Shown piece after piece: positions 1-11,497 of a DNA stretch of 64,000 nucleotides; the first letter of the stretch is position 1; every line of letters begins with the position of its first letter. The notes below the pieces were generated by a model. That model ran no database searches. It saw nothing but the letters and a program-made list of their open reading frames with translations, and was not told the origin of the DNA. Both the position numbers and the translations under genes were made by a program. Origin of the DNA: Hirundichthys speculiger (lineage: Eukaryota; Chordata; Actinopteri; Beloniformes; Exocoetidae); NCBI GenBank assembly GCA_018398805.1, contig JAGFBZ010000289.1:4233001-4297000 (forward strand), written 5' to 3'.

Positions 1-919
1 TTCTATTTAAATGAGCGATAGTCATTGTTTTTAATCAAATTGTAACTATACGCCAGAGGCACAGAAGCTGTTGACCACAGGCAGGCTGATTTTCACTCCC
101 TCTGATCTTTTCTTCATGCCTCCCTTCCCTCTCTAATCTCCCACCCGTTTCTGTAATTCTCTTTGTATTGTTTCTTCACATATGACTTTGCGTCCTCTGA
201 TGAAGTCAGTGGCTTGCTCTACCTTCACCATCTTGCTGTTTTTTTTTCTATTACAGATCTTTCCCCACTTTTCATATAGTATTACCCAGATACAGACTTT
301 CCCTCCTCTTTTACTTGCTCATCTGTTCATTTCTCCACTTGAACAGTAATGAGATAACAAAAGTGTCAATTTCTGTTCAGGCACCGCAATTATCTACCTC
401 CCCCATTCTTTTCGCCACTTTTCATCCACCTACCTCCATCCTCCTCTGTTGTTCCCATATCAAATGTCTCATATAGCCCCTGATATTATATATTTTACTG
501 CCTCTTCACCATTTAGATTTGTGCTAGTGGAAACTTTCTACTTTCTCCACAAGAGTTGGACCAGGGTAAAAACTGCTAATTAGGACCTGGCATTTAGCAT
601 GACATTATACAGTAATGTATAAAAACATGCTTATTTTTATACTGGCTGGAACAGGGTTTAATATACTGATTAAACCTTGTTTCAGACAGTATAAAAACAA
701 GCATATTTATATAAGTATCACTTCCAAGGAGCCATATTGTGCAAGTTTATGGTAATTGTAGTGGTGGTATGATAAAACGTAGAAACTTCCTCCAAGACTT
801 CTTTTGTCAACAACCGGTGTGAAAGGAGATTTAATATGTCATAATGGCACTGTCTTTAAATGTGTTACCTATGGGTCTAGGTAAATATGTTTCTTCTGTG
901 ATGTGATATGTTCTTTTAT
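1..919. other. erbb4 intron, mostly unassigned
   Basis: No open frame or exon homology is seen. The segment is AT-rich and pyrimidine-rich. Its only clear structure is the hairpin at 627-704, listed separately. It should be intronic, because the exon at 2604 begins in the intracellular juxtamembrane part of erbb4, and the transmembrane exon was looked for here and not found. Confidence 0.5.
627..704 (+). repeat. Long hairpin with 36-bp arms
   Basis: The arms at 627-662 and 669-704 are reverse complements over 36 bp with four mismatches, around a 6-base loop. The left arm begins ATGCTTATTTTTATACT and the right arm ends with its near complement AGTATAAAAACAAGCAT. On the plus strand, which is the erbb4 sense strand, two of the mismatches would be G-U pairs. 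The length and shape resemble a palindromic MITE of the kind that can give rise to microRNA-like precursors. No direct evidence of processing exists in the sequence. Confidence 0.75.
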
Positions 920-978
920 AATATCATATAACTTCTAACCATCCATTATCTTCCACTTAAATATCAAAGAAAGAGTTG

Positions 979-1546
979 GGGTAAATTCCAATTCCTCTCT
1001 TAACCCTCAATCTCAACCCTCACCCTTAACCCTCAATTTTTGGCCCTCAATCTTAACCCTCGAAAGTAAGTGTAAGGGCTATCTTGTGACTTAGAAATGG
1101 GACACCCCTCGAGTGCAGTTACGTCTTCAGACTAAAATGTATCAGAGCCCGTGTTGTCTCTGTATTTCCTGAAGTGGCACAGGAATAACATTGAAAAGAG
1201 CGCTGTATATTCTCCAAATAATATTAGCAAATAACACAATAGAGGATACATTATTCAGTCCTCCGTCGCTACACAACAAGGTATACAAGTAACGTAAAGC
1301 CGACCAGTATTGCCAGCCGCCGACCGGCGGTCCCGGTCGGGACCCCGGTCGGGACCCCGGTCGGGACCCCCGGTCGGGACCCCCGGTCGGGACTTGTCAC
1401 TCAATTTTGAGGGGCGATACAGCCCTCAAACTTGTCCCTCAACTTGACTTTCTAAGAATCGGGACAGCACTTGCACTTAGCAGGAGCGTGCATTTTTGAG
1501 ACTGAGGGTTGAGATTGAGGGTTAAGGGAGGAGTTGGAATTCACCC
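979..1546. mobile_element. Non-autonomous DNA element with ~43-bp terminal inverted repeats
   Basis: The left end GGGTAAATTCCAATTCC is matched in reverse complement by the right end, read inward as GGGTGAATTCCAACTCC. The similarity continues through TTAACCCTCAATCTCAACC in both arms, about 43 bp in all with a few mismatches. The element is flanked by TTG on both sides (976-978 and 1547-1549), possibly a 3-bp target duplication. No transposase frame is present. The interior holds further CCCTCAA/TTGAGGG motifs and a GC-rich tandem repeat. The superfamily is not clear; a 3-bp duplication would fit PIF/Harbinger. The right end abuts the Rex3-like coding remnant. Confidence 0.7.
1333..1393. repeat. 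GC-rich tandem repeat, 12-13 bp unit
   Basis: Five consecutive copies of CCGGTCGGGACC, spaced 12-13 bp by an extra C in some units, lie inside the inverted-repeat DNA element. The run is strongly GC-rich in an otherwise AT-rich region. Each unit contains GGTCGGGACC, which is itself nearly palindromic. Confidence 0.9.
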
Positions 1547-2440
1547 TTGGACTCCGTCAGTGCTGCCCTTTGTCACCGATTCTGTTCACAACGTTTATGG
1601 ACAGAATTTCTAGGCGCAGCCAAGGGGCGGAGGGGTTACAGTTTGATAGTGCCAGGATTTTATCTCTGGTGTTTGGAGATGGTCCTATTGGCGCCATTGG
1701 GAGGAGATCTTCACCTCTCGCTAGAGCGGTTCGGAGTATGACGCGGCAGGGATAAGAATCAGCACCTCCGAATCTGAGACCATGGTTCTAAGTCAGAAAA
1801 GGGTAGAATACCTTCTCGGGGTTGGGAGTGAGGTTCTGCCTCAAGTGGAGGAGTTTAAGTATCTTGGGGTCTTGCTCACAAGTGATGGGAGAAAGGAACG
1901 GGAGATGGACAGACGGATTGGTGCAACGTCTGCTGTGGTGCGGACTCTGTACCGGTCTTATGTAGTGAAGAGAGAGCTGAGCCAAAAGGCGAGGCTCTCT
2001 GTTTACCAGTCGATCTTTGTTCCATCCCTCACTTATGGTCATGAACTGTGGGTAGTGACCAAAAGAATGACATTGCGAATACAAGCGGCTGAAATGGGAT
2101 TTCTCCGCTGGGAGGCTGGACTCTCCCTTTGAGATAAGGTGAGAAGTTCAGTCATTCGGGAGAGACTCAGAGTAGAGCTGCTGCTCCGTCACATCGAGAG
2201 GAGCCAGTTGAGGTGGTTCAGGCATCTGGTCAGGACACCTGACCGTGGACGCCTCACTGGAGAGGTGTTTTGGGCATGTCCAATTGGCAGAAGACCACAG
2301 GGCAGATCCAGGACACACTGTAGAGATTATACCTCTGGGCTGGCCTGGGATTGCCTCGGTGTTGTCTCAGAGAAGCTGGTGGAGGCGGCCGGGGGAGGGG
2401 GGTCTGGGCCTCTTTGCTTAAGCTGCTGCTCCCATGGCCC
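1547..2440 (+). pseudogene. Rex3-like non-LTR retrotransposon reverse transcriptase, 5'-truncated and broken
   Basis: Frames on the plus strand read RQCCPLSPILFTTFMDRISR (1555-1617), then QVEEFKYLGVLLTSDGRKER (about 1840-1900), SLTYGHELWVVTKR (about 2027-2070), RSQLRWFRHLVRTPDRGRL and GRRPQGRSRTHCRDYTSGLAW. This is the C-terminal half of the reverse transcriptase of the teleost Rex3 (RTE-clade) LINE. A stretch near 1558-1578 matches, with one mismatch, the conserved Rex3 site used for PCR primers, as I recall it. The catalytic FADD box is degraded to FGDG near 1672-1683, and frameshifts and a stop separate the pieces, so it is inactive. The 3' end at about 2440 is followed by a 14-bp direct repeat. 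The family name is inferred; a related RTE or Rex1 family is possible. Confidence 0.8.
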
Positions 2441-2603
2441 AATATCATATAACTGTGTTTATAGAAATTATGATGAAGACTGTACAGCTTTTGACTTCAG
2501 TTGTGAAGAAAAAAATGTCCTTGTTAATACTCGCTCACTCATTGAATAATTTGTGTTACTGAATGTGTGTTTTTTTGTTGTTGTTTTTCTTTTTCTTTTT
2601 TAG

Positions 2604-3775
<1,172 letters not shown>

Positions 3776-3779
3776 ATGT

Positions 3780-4035
3780 AGACTTGGCCAGTATAAGAGG
3801 TCACTGACTCTGCTGACCTGATTTCCGCAGGCAGCTCATGCCATGCCTGCAGGGCTCTTACTGCAAATGCTTTGTCACCTTTAGTTTTCAGCAACACCCT
3901 AGAAACAGATAAGTTAAAGAAAGTACTTTGCTTGAGGATCTCAGGCTACATAAAGGCTCGTATATATTGAAGAATCCATACATGAACTGCATGTTGCATA
4001 AGAAGGAAGCCTCATGTGATGTCACACCATCTCAC
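3780..4035. repeat. Possible interspersed repeat fragment
   Basis: The segment with GGCAGCTCATGCCATGCC, CTTACTGCAAATGC and TTTGTCACCTTTAGTTTTC resembles a sequence recurrent in teleost genomes and usually classed with LINE-derived repeats. The recognition is from memory of wording only. No coding frame or ends could be defined. Confidence 0.35.
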
Positions 4036-5183
4036 ATCTTGAGAAGTGAAAAGAAGGAGATTGAGTTCAGGATCATTAATGGCAGGATATGTGCTGGGTA
4101 GCTAGGAGGTGGAAATGAAAGGAGTAAGAAATAGCACACACTGAAAACCCTGGGGTGACAATGAAATAAGAGGTCATCACTAGAGCAACACTGGGTTGGG
4201 CAGAGGCAGGGGAAAAAACAGGTGAAACTAGAAAAACTGAATTCTGTCTTTAAAACAACAATTGCTTACTCTCTGAATCCAGACATAAAGTGATACGTCA
4301 CGTGTCATTGTTCATATGAGGTTGTGATTACCTAAATTTGATACCTGCCAAGGATCAGATGATTTTTTGTTTGTCATCACGCCTTAATTGGCTAAAACCT
4401 TAGCCAAGAAGGTGTACGTTTATTCACATGAAGTTCAGCTCAAAGCTCCTGATGTTTTTAAGCCCAGTGACAAAGCCATGCTGTTGAAGGCAGGTGAGAT
4501 AGTCCAAAACATATATTGTCTTCAAAGACAAAATAAAAATTGCTTGAAACAAACTGCACAAAATAAATCTGTAGAGAACAGCAAAAGGAGCAAAAAGCAA
4601 AGATAAAACAAGTAAATAATTTTCTGTTCAAACTTTTTTCATCACAAGTTTTATCTTTAGTTTTATTGTTCCGACCTTTCTCTCTTATTCTTATTTCGTC
4701 AGTGTTGTTTCTTGTTTGTTTAGCCAGCAGGAAAGCGGTATTTGTTAAGCTTTAATGCGTTTGCACTAAGCAAGAAGATGCTGCCATGATTTAGGCTGTG
4801 TCAGGAAAATGATGCACAGATTGCTCACAAATAAACGGACGGATGTTATATATTCCCTGAGCAACTCCAACAATTCTGCATCCGAGCACCTTTGTCGTTG
4901 TTTAAAAAAAAGACACAAAATAGCAACCTGTTTTTTTAAACCACATTACGCCATGGATGAAGCTTTGAATAAAGGTACTTCAACTAACCAGGACTCTCAA
5001 AAAGTTGGATTAAACACTAAAGTATAGCAGTTTAAATATTTAAACTCCCTTCTTAAAGTACTGCATCTGCTGTCACTGGGGAAGTGAAATTCCTGTTAGG
5101 GCAGAACAAAAATGGAACACAATTTTAATAAGTTGAAAAGTTGATTTGTCTCCTCTTTTCACTACTTTGGTTGCAAATTCACT
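4036..5183. other. erbb4 intron, nothing identified
   Basis: Short frames at 4388-4606 and 4809-5027 have no recognisable domain. No inverted repeats or element ends were found before the piggyBac element, which starts at 5188. Confidence 0.4.
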
Positions 5184-5187
5184 TTAA

Positions 5188-8009
5188 CCCTAGAACCGCC
5201 GACATTCCAAACTTCCTAGAACCGCCGAGGGGGGTCATTTTGACCCCCCTTGCTACAACAGCTTCAGTGACGCTAAGATGTCATTTCTAGAAGTTGTGAA
5301 GTGGCTAATTCTAAATATTTCTGAAATAATAATGGACACTTGTGAAAATAAGTGTTTAAAATGTATATTTTCGTGAGCTTTTTTCTTTTAACAAATATTT
5401 AATTTAACAAATAATTAATTTCCAAGATTGAACAGGTAAAAAACAATTTCAAATTCAACAAACTGTAGGAACTGTACAACAAACAACAATATGATCAAAT
5501 AAGATATTTACAATAACAAAATAACTGATTTCTCTAGTTTAATTATTTTTAGAAGAACTGATAAGGTGGCGTAACGCTGCGCGGTATCTCTCTCGCTCTC
5601 TCACCCATACAAATAAATACGCTGTTACATTCATCAACAAACCGTAGGAGCTGTATGTTAACACAAACATGAAAAAAACAACAATCAACTAACCAGACTA
5701 TTTACAATAACAAAATAACAGATTTCAGTATTTTAACAATTTTGAAGAAACGGATTAACGCTGCGCGCTCCACCTCTCACACACACGCACACATTACTCA
5801 CAGTCAGCACACACGCTATATATTTTGACAGTGCACTGTCCACAGACTGCACGTTGGCACTTCATGCACATTTTTGTAGTTTTGTTTTTTGTGCACTTGC
5901 GCTTCACACCGCAATTTCTCCTCCTCTCCTCGAGGATGGCCTGTGGGATTGCGGGTGTTTGTGCTGGCGCTGAGACGTGCTCACTGCGCAACAGCTTGCA
6001 GAGCTCCAGAATAAAATCTCGCCGGGAAATCTGTGTACCCATGCAGCCCCGGTACAGGACCCACGCGTTTAGTGCGGCTATGTCCAGTACGTTGTAAAAA
6101 ACCGCAACGGGCCATCTTCTGGTTGCGGCACGGGCAGAGTATTCCCTCAACATTTTGTTCAGCACATCAACCCCTACTTCGGTCCTGTTGTAATAATGGA
6201 CCGTCTCTGGCCTCTTCTTCGGGTCGTCCCGGATCTCCACTGACGTGTGCATGGTGCTGAGGATGCACACGTTCTTCTTTTTCTTTCCCTGGTAGATGGT
6301 CACCGTTGCACGGTCGCTCTGCATGACTTTGGTGTCATACAGGGCTGCTTTCAGGTGTGCAGAAGGAGGCAGCGATCTTTTATTTTTATTATGGTGCCCA
6401 CCAGGCTGGGGTTTTTGCCAGGAGTTTGTGGGCGAGGGGGAGGGAAGTAAAAAAGTTATCCGTGGTCACATTTCTTCCTTTCCCCAAAAAGGGCTCCATC
6501 AGTTTCATAACCACACTCTCCCCTAGGCTCTGTGCTGCTGGGCGGCTCGAATCTCTCCCCAGATATGGAAAACCATTGACCATGTACTTGGTCTCCACGT
6601 CAGCAGCAAGCCAGAATTTTATGCCGAATTTATCCGGTTTATTCGGCATATACTGCGTAAAAGGGCAGCGTGATTTGGTTGGGAAGAGCTGCTCATCAAC
6701 TGTTATCTCTGCTCCCGGTTTATAGGACGCCAGGCTGTTCTCCACGAGCCTGTCCCACACCTCACTCACCAGCGCAAACTTGTCTTGGGACAGCCGAGTG
6801 CGCCTCGTGTCCTTATCATCAAAGCGCAGGTAGCGCATGATCTCCCTGTACCGGTTGCGTGACATGGTGGTGCTGAAGAAAGGGAGCCCCCATTCTTTGG
6901 ACCACATGTCTTCTACGTCCACGTGCATCCCGTTATGGACTCCTCTGGCTAAGAGGAGCGCAATGAAGGCTTTGAGTTCAGCCAGGCTCCAGCCCCAGCC
7001 CTCTTCTCCACACCGGCGCGCCTCTGCCACTGTACAGTCGTGAATGTGCTGGAGCATCGCTTGATCTATCAAGCACATGAACGCGCTCATAGGGCCGTCG
7101 ATGTTGCGGCGCGCGTGTGGAGTTGGACCGCCTCTCTCCAACAGGACATTTTGGGACTGGGCTCTCCCGGTCCGCAGTCCCAGCATTATGGGTCTCCAAA
7201 CCGTCCCGTCCTTGGCCGTCTCATGTGGCTCACTCACAGGTGGAGCTGGCTCTGATCAATGTAAATATGTATGATTAGATCAGTCAGAGTCGTAGCCTCG
7301 CTAAAATGTCAAATGATTAGGACCAGAGGAAACTAAAATGCCTGACTGCCGAATTTACCTGCCACAGTATTTCCGCTAGCCCCCGCGGTGTCTGAGGACT
7401 CAGTGGCGGGTGACGCCTCACTTGTCACCAGAAACCGGGGCCTTTTTCGTGAAACCGGCTCCTCATCCTCAGATGATGACTCATTGCCTGGTGAAAAAGA
7501 CGGGTCATCGGTCTCTCCCGCCACCGATTCCTCCTCACTCACGTCTATCGTAATTTCTCCTCCTTCCGACTCTCCCTCACTCAGATCCTGGTACAAGAGC
7601 CAGGCTTCTTTGGCTGTCATAAATCGTTGATTTTTCTTTGGGTCCATGTCTAAAATTTTCCTGCTTGGTTGACAGATTTAGTAAGGAAGTAGTTGACAAA
7701 GTCCGATGACGCCACAAGCTTCGATCGTTGCTAAGCAACTGGGAGTGGCAGGAGGGGCGCGGCGCGAAAAGTGACAGCTGTACAGCGTTTATATGAGGGG
7801 GTAAAAATTACCCCCCTCGGCGGTTCTAGGTATAAATGGTCATATTATTTTTTCTTTTTATCACACACTCACCAAACTTCACTCAATGCTTAATAAATCC
7901 ATTTTAGGAAAAGTCATAAACTTACAGGTGTAGGGGTTTTATTTTAACAGAAATACAGGCATTTGAAAATTCTAGGAGGGTAAAAATTACCCCCTTGGCG
8001 GTTCTAGTG
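5188..8009 (-). mobile_element. piggyBac-family DNA transposon, nearly full length
   Basis: The element is bounded by the exact TTAA duplication of the piggyBac superfamily (5184-5187 and 8010-8013). The terminal repeats are CCCTAGAACCGCC at the left and, read inward, CACTAGAACCGCC at the right. Each end carries a second, internal copy of the CCTAGAACCGCC motif, near 5214-5225 on the left and 7820-7831 on the right. Each copy lies beside a short C/G palindrome: GGGGGGTCATTTTGACCCCC on the left and GGGGGTAAAAATTACCCCC on the right. The 2.8-kb body carries a minus-strand transposase gene with one intron and damage near 6330-6400. Short stretches outside the gene, about 5240-5790 and 7650-7990, are non-coding and AT-rich on the left. 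The element sits inside an erbb4 intron in antisense orientation. Confidence 0.93.
5794..7647 (-). pseudogene. piggyBac transposase, two exons, frame-broken in the middle
   Basis: The minus-strand start at 7647 gives an acidic N-terminal region (MDPKKNQRFMTAKEAW and runs of E/S). A good intron of about 107 bp follows: donor CAG|GTAAAT at about 7359/7358 and acceptor GATCAG| at about 7252/7251. Joining these sites runs in frame into VSEPHETAKDGTVWRP. The transposase domain (DDE_Tnp_1_7 type) follows. The three catalytic aspartates of the family are present: VDEQLFP (D codon 6695-6697), VTTDNFF (6458-6460) and VGVDVLN (6166-6168). The C-terminus is a cysteine-rich zinc-binding domain (CMKCQRAVCGQC, ending in SVCADCE). 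Between about 6330 and 6400 the frame shifts at least twice, with a stop after TPAWWAP, so the copy cannot make the full protein. The remaining sequence looks recent and well conserved. Confidence 0.9.
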
Positions 8010-8303
8010 TTAATGTAATCTGAAATTAGATACTTCCAAAAGATTTAATCACTATACCTCAGCTTTTAAGGAGGGCAAAATTACTTCAATACAGCATCTA
8101 GTGGATTCTCAAACTGCTGCTGAAAATACAGATTAAATAAAAAAAAAAAAACAACTGAAAAAAGCTAAATCCATCAACTAAGATTAATTTTTGTTCTTCC
8201 AAAAAAGATAGCATGTTTCTTTTAATGCATTTTTCTGAGTGAGTGCTTTGTGAATTTTTAATAAGAGTAATGACATCTTTTTGTATTTGTGCTTCTTCTT
8301 CAG

Positions 8304-8402
8304 GGTATTTGGGTCCCAGAAGGTGAAACTGTGAAAATTCCCGTAGCCATTAAAATCCTGAGTGAGGCCACTGGACCCAAGGCTAATGTGGAGTTCATGG
8401 AC
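8304..8402 (+). CDS. erbb4 exon: ATP-binding lysine strand
   Basis: A 99-bp phase-0 exon lies between a TTCTTCTTCAG acceptor and a GTGAGT donor. It codes for 33 residues beginning [19 protein letters not shown] and ending NVEFMD. VAIK carries the conserved lysine that contacts ATP phosphates (beta-3 strand). The length equals that of human ERBB4 exon 19 as I recall it. The residues SEATGPKA replace the human NETTGPKA, a normal level of vertebrate divergence. It follows the glycine-loop exon after a 5.6-kb intron that contains the piggyBac element. Confidence 0.97.
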
Positions 8403-8553
8403 GTGAGTATCTTCAAAAAGATTCGGTTTCAAGCTGGCTCCGAGTTATTTTGCTTTTTAAACTCAAGTCGTGCATAATTAGGTTTCTAATGCTTTCATGC
8501 ATTTCATGCTAAGCTTGACAGGTGAAATTACATATGGAAATGTGTCTGCTTAA

Positions 8554-8838
8554 AGGGTACATATTATGAAATAAAACACTCCAATGTGCTGGAAAGACTG
8601 TGTATAAAGTTTCATCATCCATTTAGATAAAGGCACACCCCACCGTGGGAAGGTAGGGGAGGGGGGTGGAGTTAAGTGTCTGACTCCACCCACTTAAACT
8701 GGCTTCTATGGACAGAGAAGCTCAGACATTGTTGAAAAAGATGTTTTGGACTATATGTCTGTTGCATTTGGACCAAAGCATGCCACATACAAATATGAAA
8801 GCCTCGTTATACTTTCATCTTAGAAAAAAAGATGTCCT
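8554..8838. mobile_element. Probable piggyBac-like MITE with TTAA ends
   Basis: TTAA occurs at 8550-8553 and 8839-8842. The bases inside the two ends are AAAGGGTACAT at the left and, read inward from the right, AAAGGACATC. The left start TTAAAGGGTACATATTATG resembles the ends of small TTAA-flanked elements common in fish. The element is 285 bp with no coding capacity. The inverted repeat is short and TTAA is a common tetramer, so this is moderately supported only. Confidence 0.45.
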
Positions 8839-8842
8839 TTAA

Positions 8843-10260
8843 ATATGAAAGAAGATCAACTAAATTAATACACAATATTACTTAAAGGACACAGTTGCTA
8901 CTGTCCGTGAAGATGTTACTGCTGTCTTTGTATTCTAGTAATCAAGATGTTACCACCTTAAAAGCAGCCACAATTAAATAGTGTCATTTTAAAAGGTACC
9001 AAATCTAGAAAAGCTATTGGGAAGAAACATTAAAATCCAAACCTTAAACCCCACCAGGAGCTTATAGGAGCCCCATGCAAGCATACGCACACCATGCATT
9101 AGAGACTTCAGGCTCCTGGCAGAGTGCAAAAGGCCCCGTATATTAATCACTCCCAGTTTGGCTCATTTCGAAAGGAAAAGTGAAAAATATATCTAAATTA
9201 TTACGCTGTGATGATGCAATGTAGATGAAATAACTCATCAAAACACACACGCATCCAACGCGACCCACTTGCACTCATGTTTTGCACTTAGTTTGACAGT
9301 CTAAAAGGAAGAGGGTTTGAGTGTTAGCATTTCTATTTTTATCAGGATGTCTTTGATGAATATTCCATGTGTTTTTAATTTTATGTTCTATGCGCTTTGG
9401 GAGCTTGTCTAATGATCAGAAAATCTGATGTGGAAGGATGGCATATACGTGAGACAGATGAAGGTGATATGCTGACATAATTAGAGGGCTAATAATTTTA
9501 GAGACGAAGGGGGTTTCCCGCTGTCTTTGTTGGCAAAATGACCAAAATGCATCCCCCTTTTTTCCTGTTGTTCTCATGGTTGCTGATTGGTACTGTTGAA
9601 ATGGAGGGCCCTCTGAATGTAACATCTCTTAAATAATAATGATACCCTGTGTATAACAAGTATAATAACATGTTGATAAGTGTGAAAATATAGCAATGTT
9701 TATTAAAGTACTGCCAGAAAAACATGCATAAACATAGATCTGCTTCAAATCCCAATTATACACTAATCATCAAGCTCTCTGAAGAGAGTTTATTTATGTG
9801 ACATCCCTGTGTAGGGATAGCAGAAATCAAGTTGCGCAGTGGCACAAATGCAGAAGTTGAAGTGTTGTTTCAGTAGTGTAACAGTGATGTAACAAATTAT
9901 AAGGATTTAGTCCTGATGCCAGTTTCTGAACTCGCAGACTAAATTGTATGGCACCGACAAGATGAGGAAGACAGCAGCAGTATAAGGTGTACTCAAACTA
10001 AGAGAAGAGTCAAACATGAATAGAAAACAAATAATATCTAACTCCAATTTCCAAATTATTTTGGACACAGTTTAAAATGATTTCAATTGTCAAATATGTA
10101 TACAATTATTTTATTTAATACTGGAACAAATGTGTCCAATAAGTGGCAGGTCTGGATTGCCCACAGGCCAGTTTAACCCCTAAACTCTTCAACAACAGAA
10201 ACATCAACCCCGATCGTACCCTTCGCCTTAAATTGCGTGTATAGGAACCTTTGCTAACCT
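8843..10260. other. erbb4 intron, nothing identified
   Basis: No recognisable repeat ends, exon homology or structured element were found. The frames at 9416-9625 and 9498-9755 on the minus strand look random. Confidence 0.4.
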
Positions 10261-10264
10261 CTAA

Positions 10265-10320
10265 AGCAGGGGTGCCCAATCCTGGTCCTCGAGAGCCCCT
10301 ATCCAACATGTTTAAGGTGT
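10265..10320. repeat. Fragment of a widespread fish DNA-element end
   Basis: The sequence GGGGTGCCCAATCCTGGTCC followed by TCGAGAGCCCCTATCC resembles the terminal part of a small DNA element very common in teleosts. The more complete relative at 12949-13170 shows similar wording (CAGTCTGGGTCCTTGAAGTC and CCTGCATG). Only one end is seen here. The segment 10330-10410 that follows holds GGATCTTAC...GTAAGATCC and GAGGTGGAAAATTGCGTTCT, which resembles the inverted-repeat family seen at 48414 and 57736. Confidence 0.5.
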
Positions 10321-10785
10321 TTTAGGCGCCAAGACGCACAACTGGTAACAAGTGGATCTTACGCTGGTAAGATCCGGGTTTAGCGAGGTGGAAAATTGCG
10401 TTCTGTTAACTGTTAACTGTTTTTACTCCCTCGCCGGTGTATTGAACGGCAAAACCAATGATTAAAAAAAGTTTTTTCCAATTTCTCCGCTACCGGTGGC
10501 CATGCCTGCTTGTTTTTTTTTTTTTTTCTGCGTCTATGAGCTGCAGCCAACCGGCCAAAGTGTGATAGGCTGGTCACTCTAAGTAAGCGGAGGTGAGTGG
10601 ACATTGACATGCAGCCTGTTGCCTAAAAGGAACCCACGCTCACGTGCAAGTCCAGTGCGAAGTTAATGGAACATAAATACTGCGGGACATAAAAGCCCGT
10701 TTTGTCCCGGGTCCCGTGCAGGTTGTACCGAACCGTACTGTATTTTACCGAGTACTGTTGTATTCCATATATATATATATATATT

Positions 10786-11412
10786 GGTGCTGGGCGATAT
10801 GGAAAAAAATCATATATCACGATATCGACTATTTTATATCACGATAACAATATATATCACGATATACCATAATAAAGTATGTTTTCAGTTATTCTCTGAA
10901 AAGTTTGACAAAAATTTCATTGCTTACGTTTCAACTTTATTTTGAAAGGACATTAAGCTGAACTGTCACAAACATACATTTTAGTGCAGCAAAAACAGGT
11001 AGGTGCAGAGGTACAGTAGCTTTCACATTTTTTTTTAAAGTGCACAACAGTTTCTGAGAGGAAAAACACATTTTTGCACTGAAGTTCAGCTATAAAAATT
11101 AAACACAAATTGTTTTTCAACTTTATGAAATCTGTAACCTTGTAGTGCAAAGTTTGCAAACCAATATAAAGTGTCTAAAGTAAACATCAGGGTTGAATAG
11201 AACTCTGTTTAAGGCATTAACCATGAATAAAAGTGCAAACATAAAAGGCTACTTTGTAGAAGTAGATATGATTCTATCAAATTTATTGTTGCAGGTTATT
11301 AAATTACATATTTGCTGTAATAATTGATAAAATTAGGTTAGAAACGATAGAAACGATAGAAGAGAAATGGCACGATACACACTTTTCTATCGTCCCCACA
11401 ATATGTATCGCA

Positions 11413-11415
<3 letters not shown>
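10786..11415. mobile_element. hAT-like non-autonomous element
   Basis: The left end reads GTGCTGGGCGATATGG, and the body repeats ATATCACGATAT motifs. The right part has CGATAGAAACGATAGAAG and CTTTTCTATCGTCCCC. This wording (GTGCTGGGCGATA ... TATCG) is typical of hAT MITEs in fish. The element lies between TA microsatellites, so the target duplication cannot be resolved. The right terminus is degraded. There is no transposase frame. Confidence 0.6.

Positions 11416-11473
<58 letters not shown>
11416..11473. repeat. (TA)n microsatellite
   Basis: About 58 bp of uninterrupted TA dinucleotides lie directly after the hAT-like element. Confidence 0.95.
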
Positions 11474-11478
<5 letters not shown>

Positions 11479-11497
11479 TAGTCTGCCTACTCTTCAA

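Larger units (their letters stand above)
920..2454. repeat. Composite insertion bounded by 14-bp direct repeats
   Basis: The 14-mer AATATCATATAACT occurs at 920-933 and again at 2441-2454. The interval between them is a 5'-truncated Rex3-like LINE together with an inverted-repeat DNA element. The second copy directly follows the LINE 3' end (CTGCTCCCATGGCCC). This is what a target-site duplication from LINE integration looks like. The left part, 934-975, contains CCATCCATTATCTTCCACTT, which resembles a LINE 3' tail in the opposite orientation, so the insertion may also include an inverted piece. Confidence 0.6.

Noticed and set aside
1..2603. Search for the erbb4 transmembrane exon and alternative juxtamembrane exons upstream
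   Set aside because: No hydrophobic segment followed by a basic stop-transfer sequence with splice sites was seen, so these exons should lie before the window.
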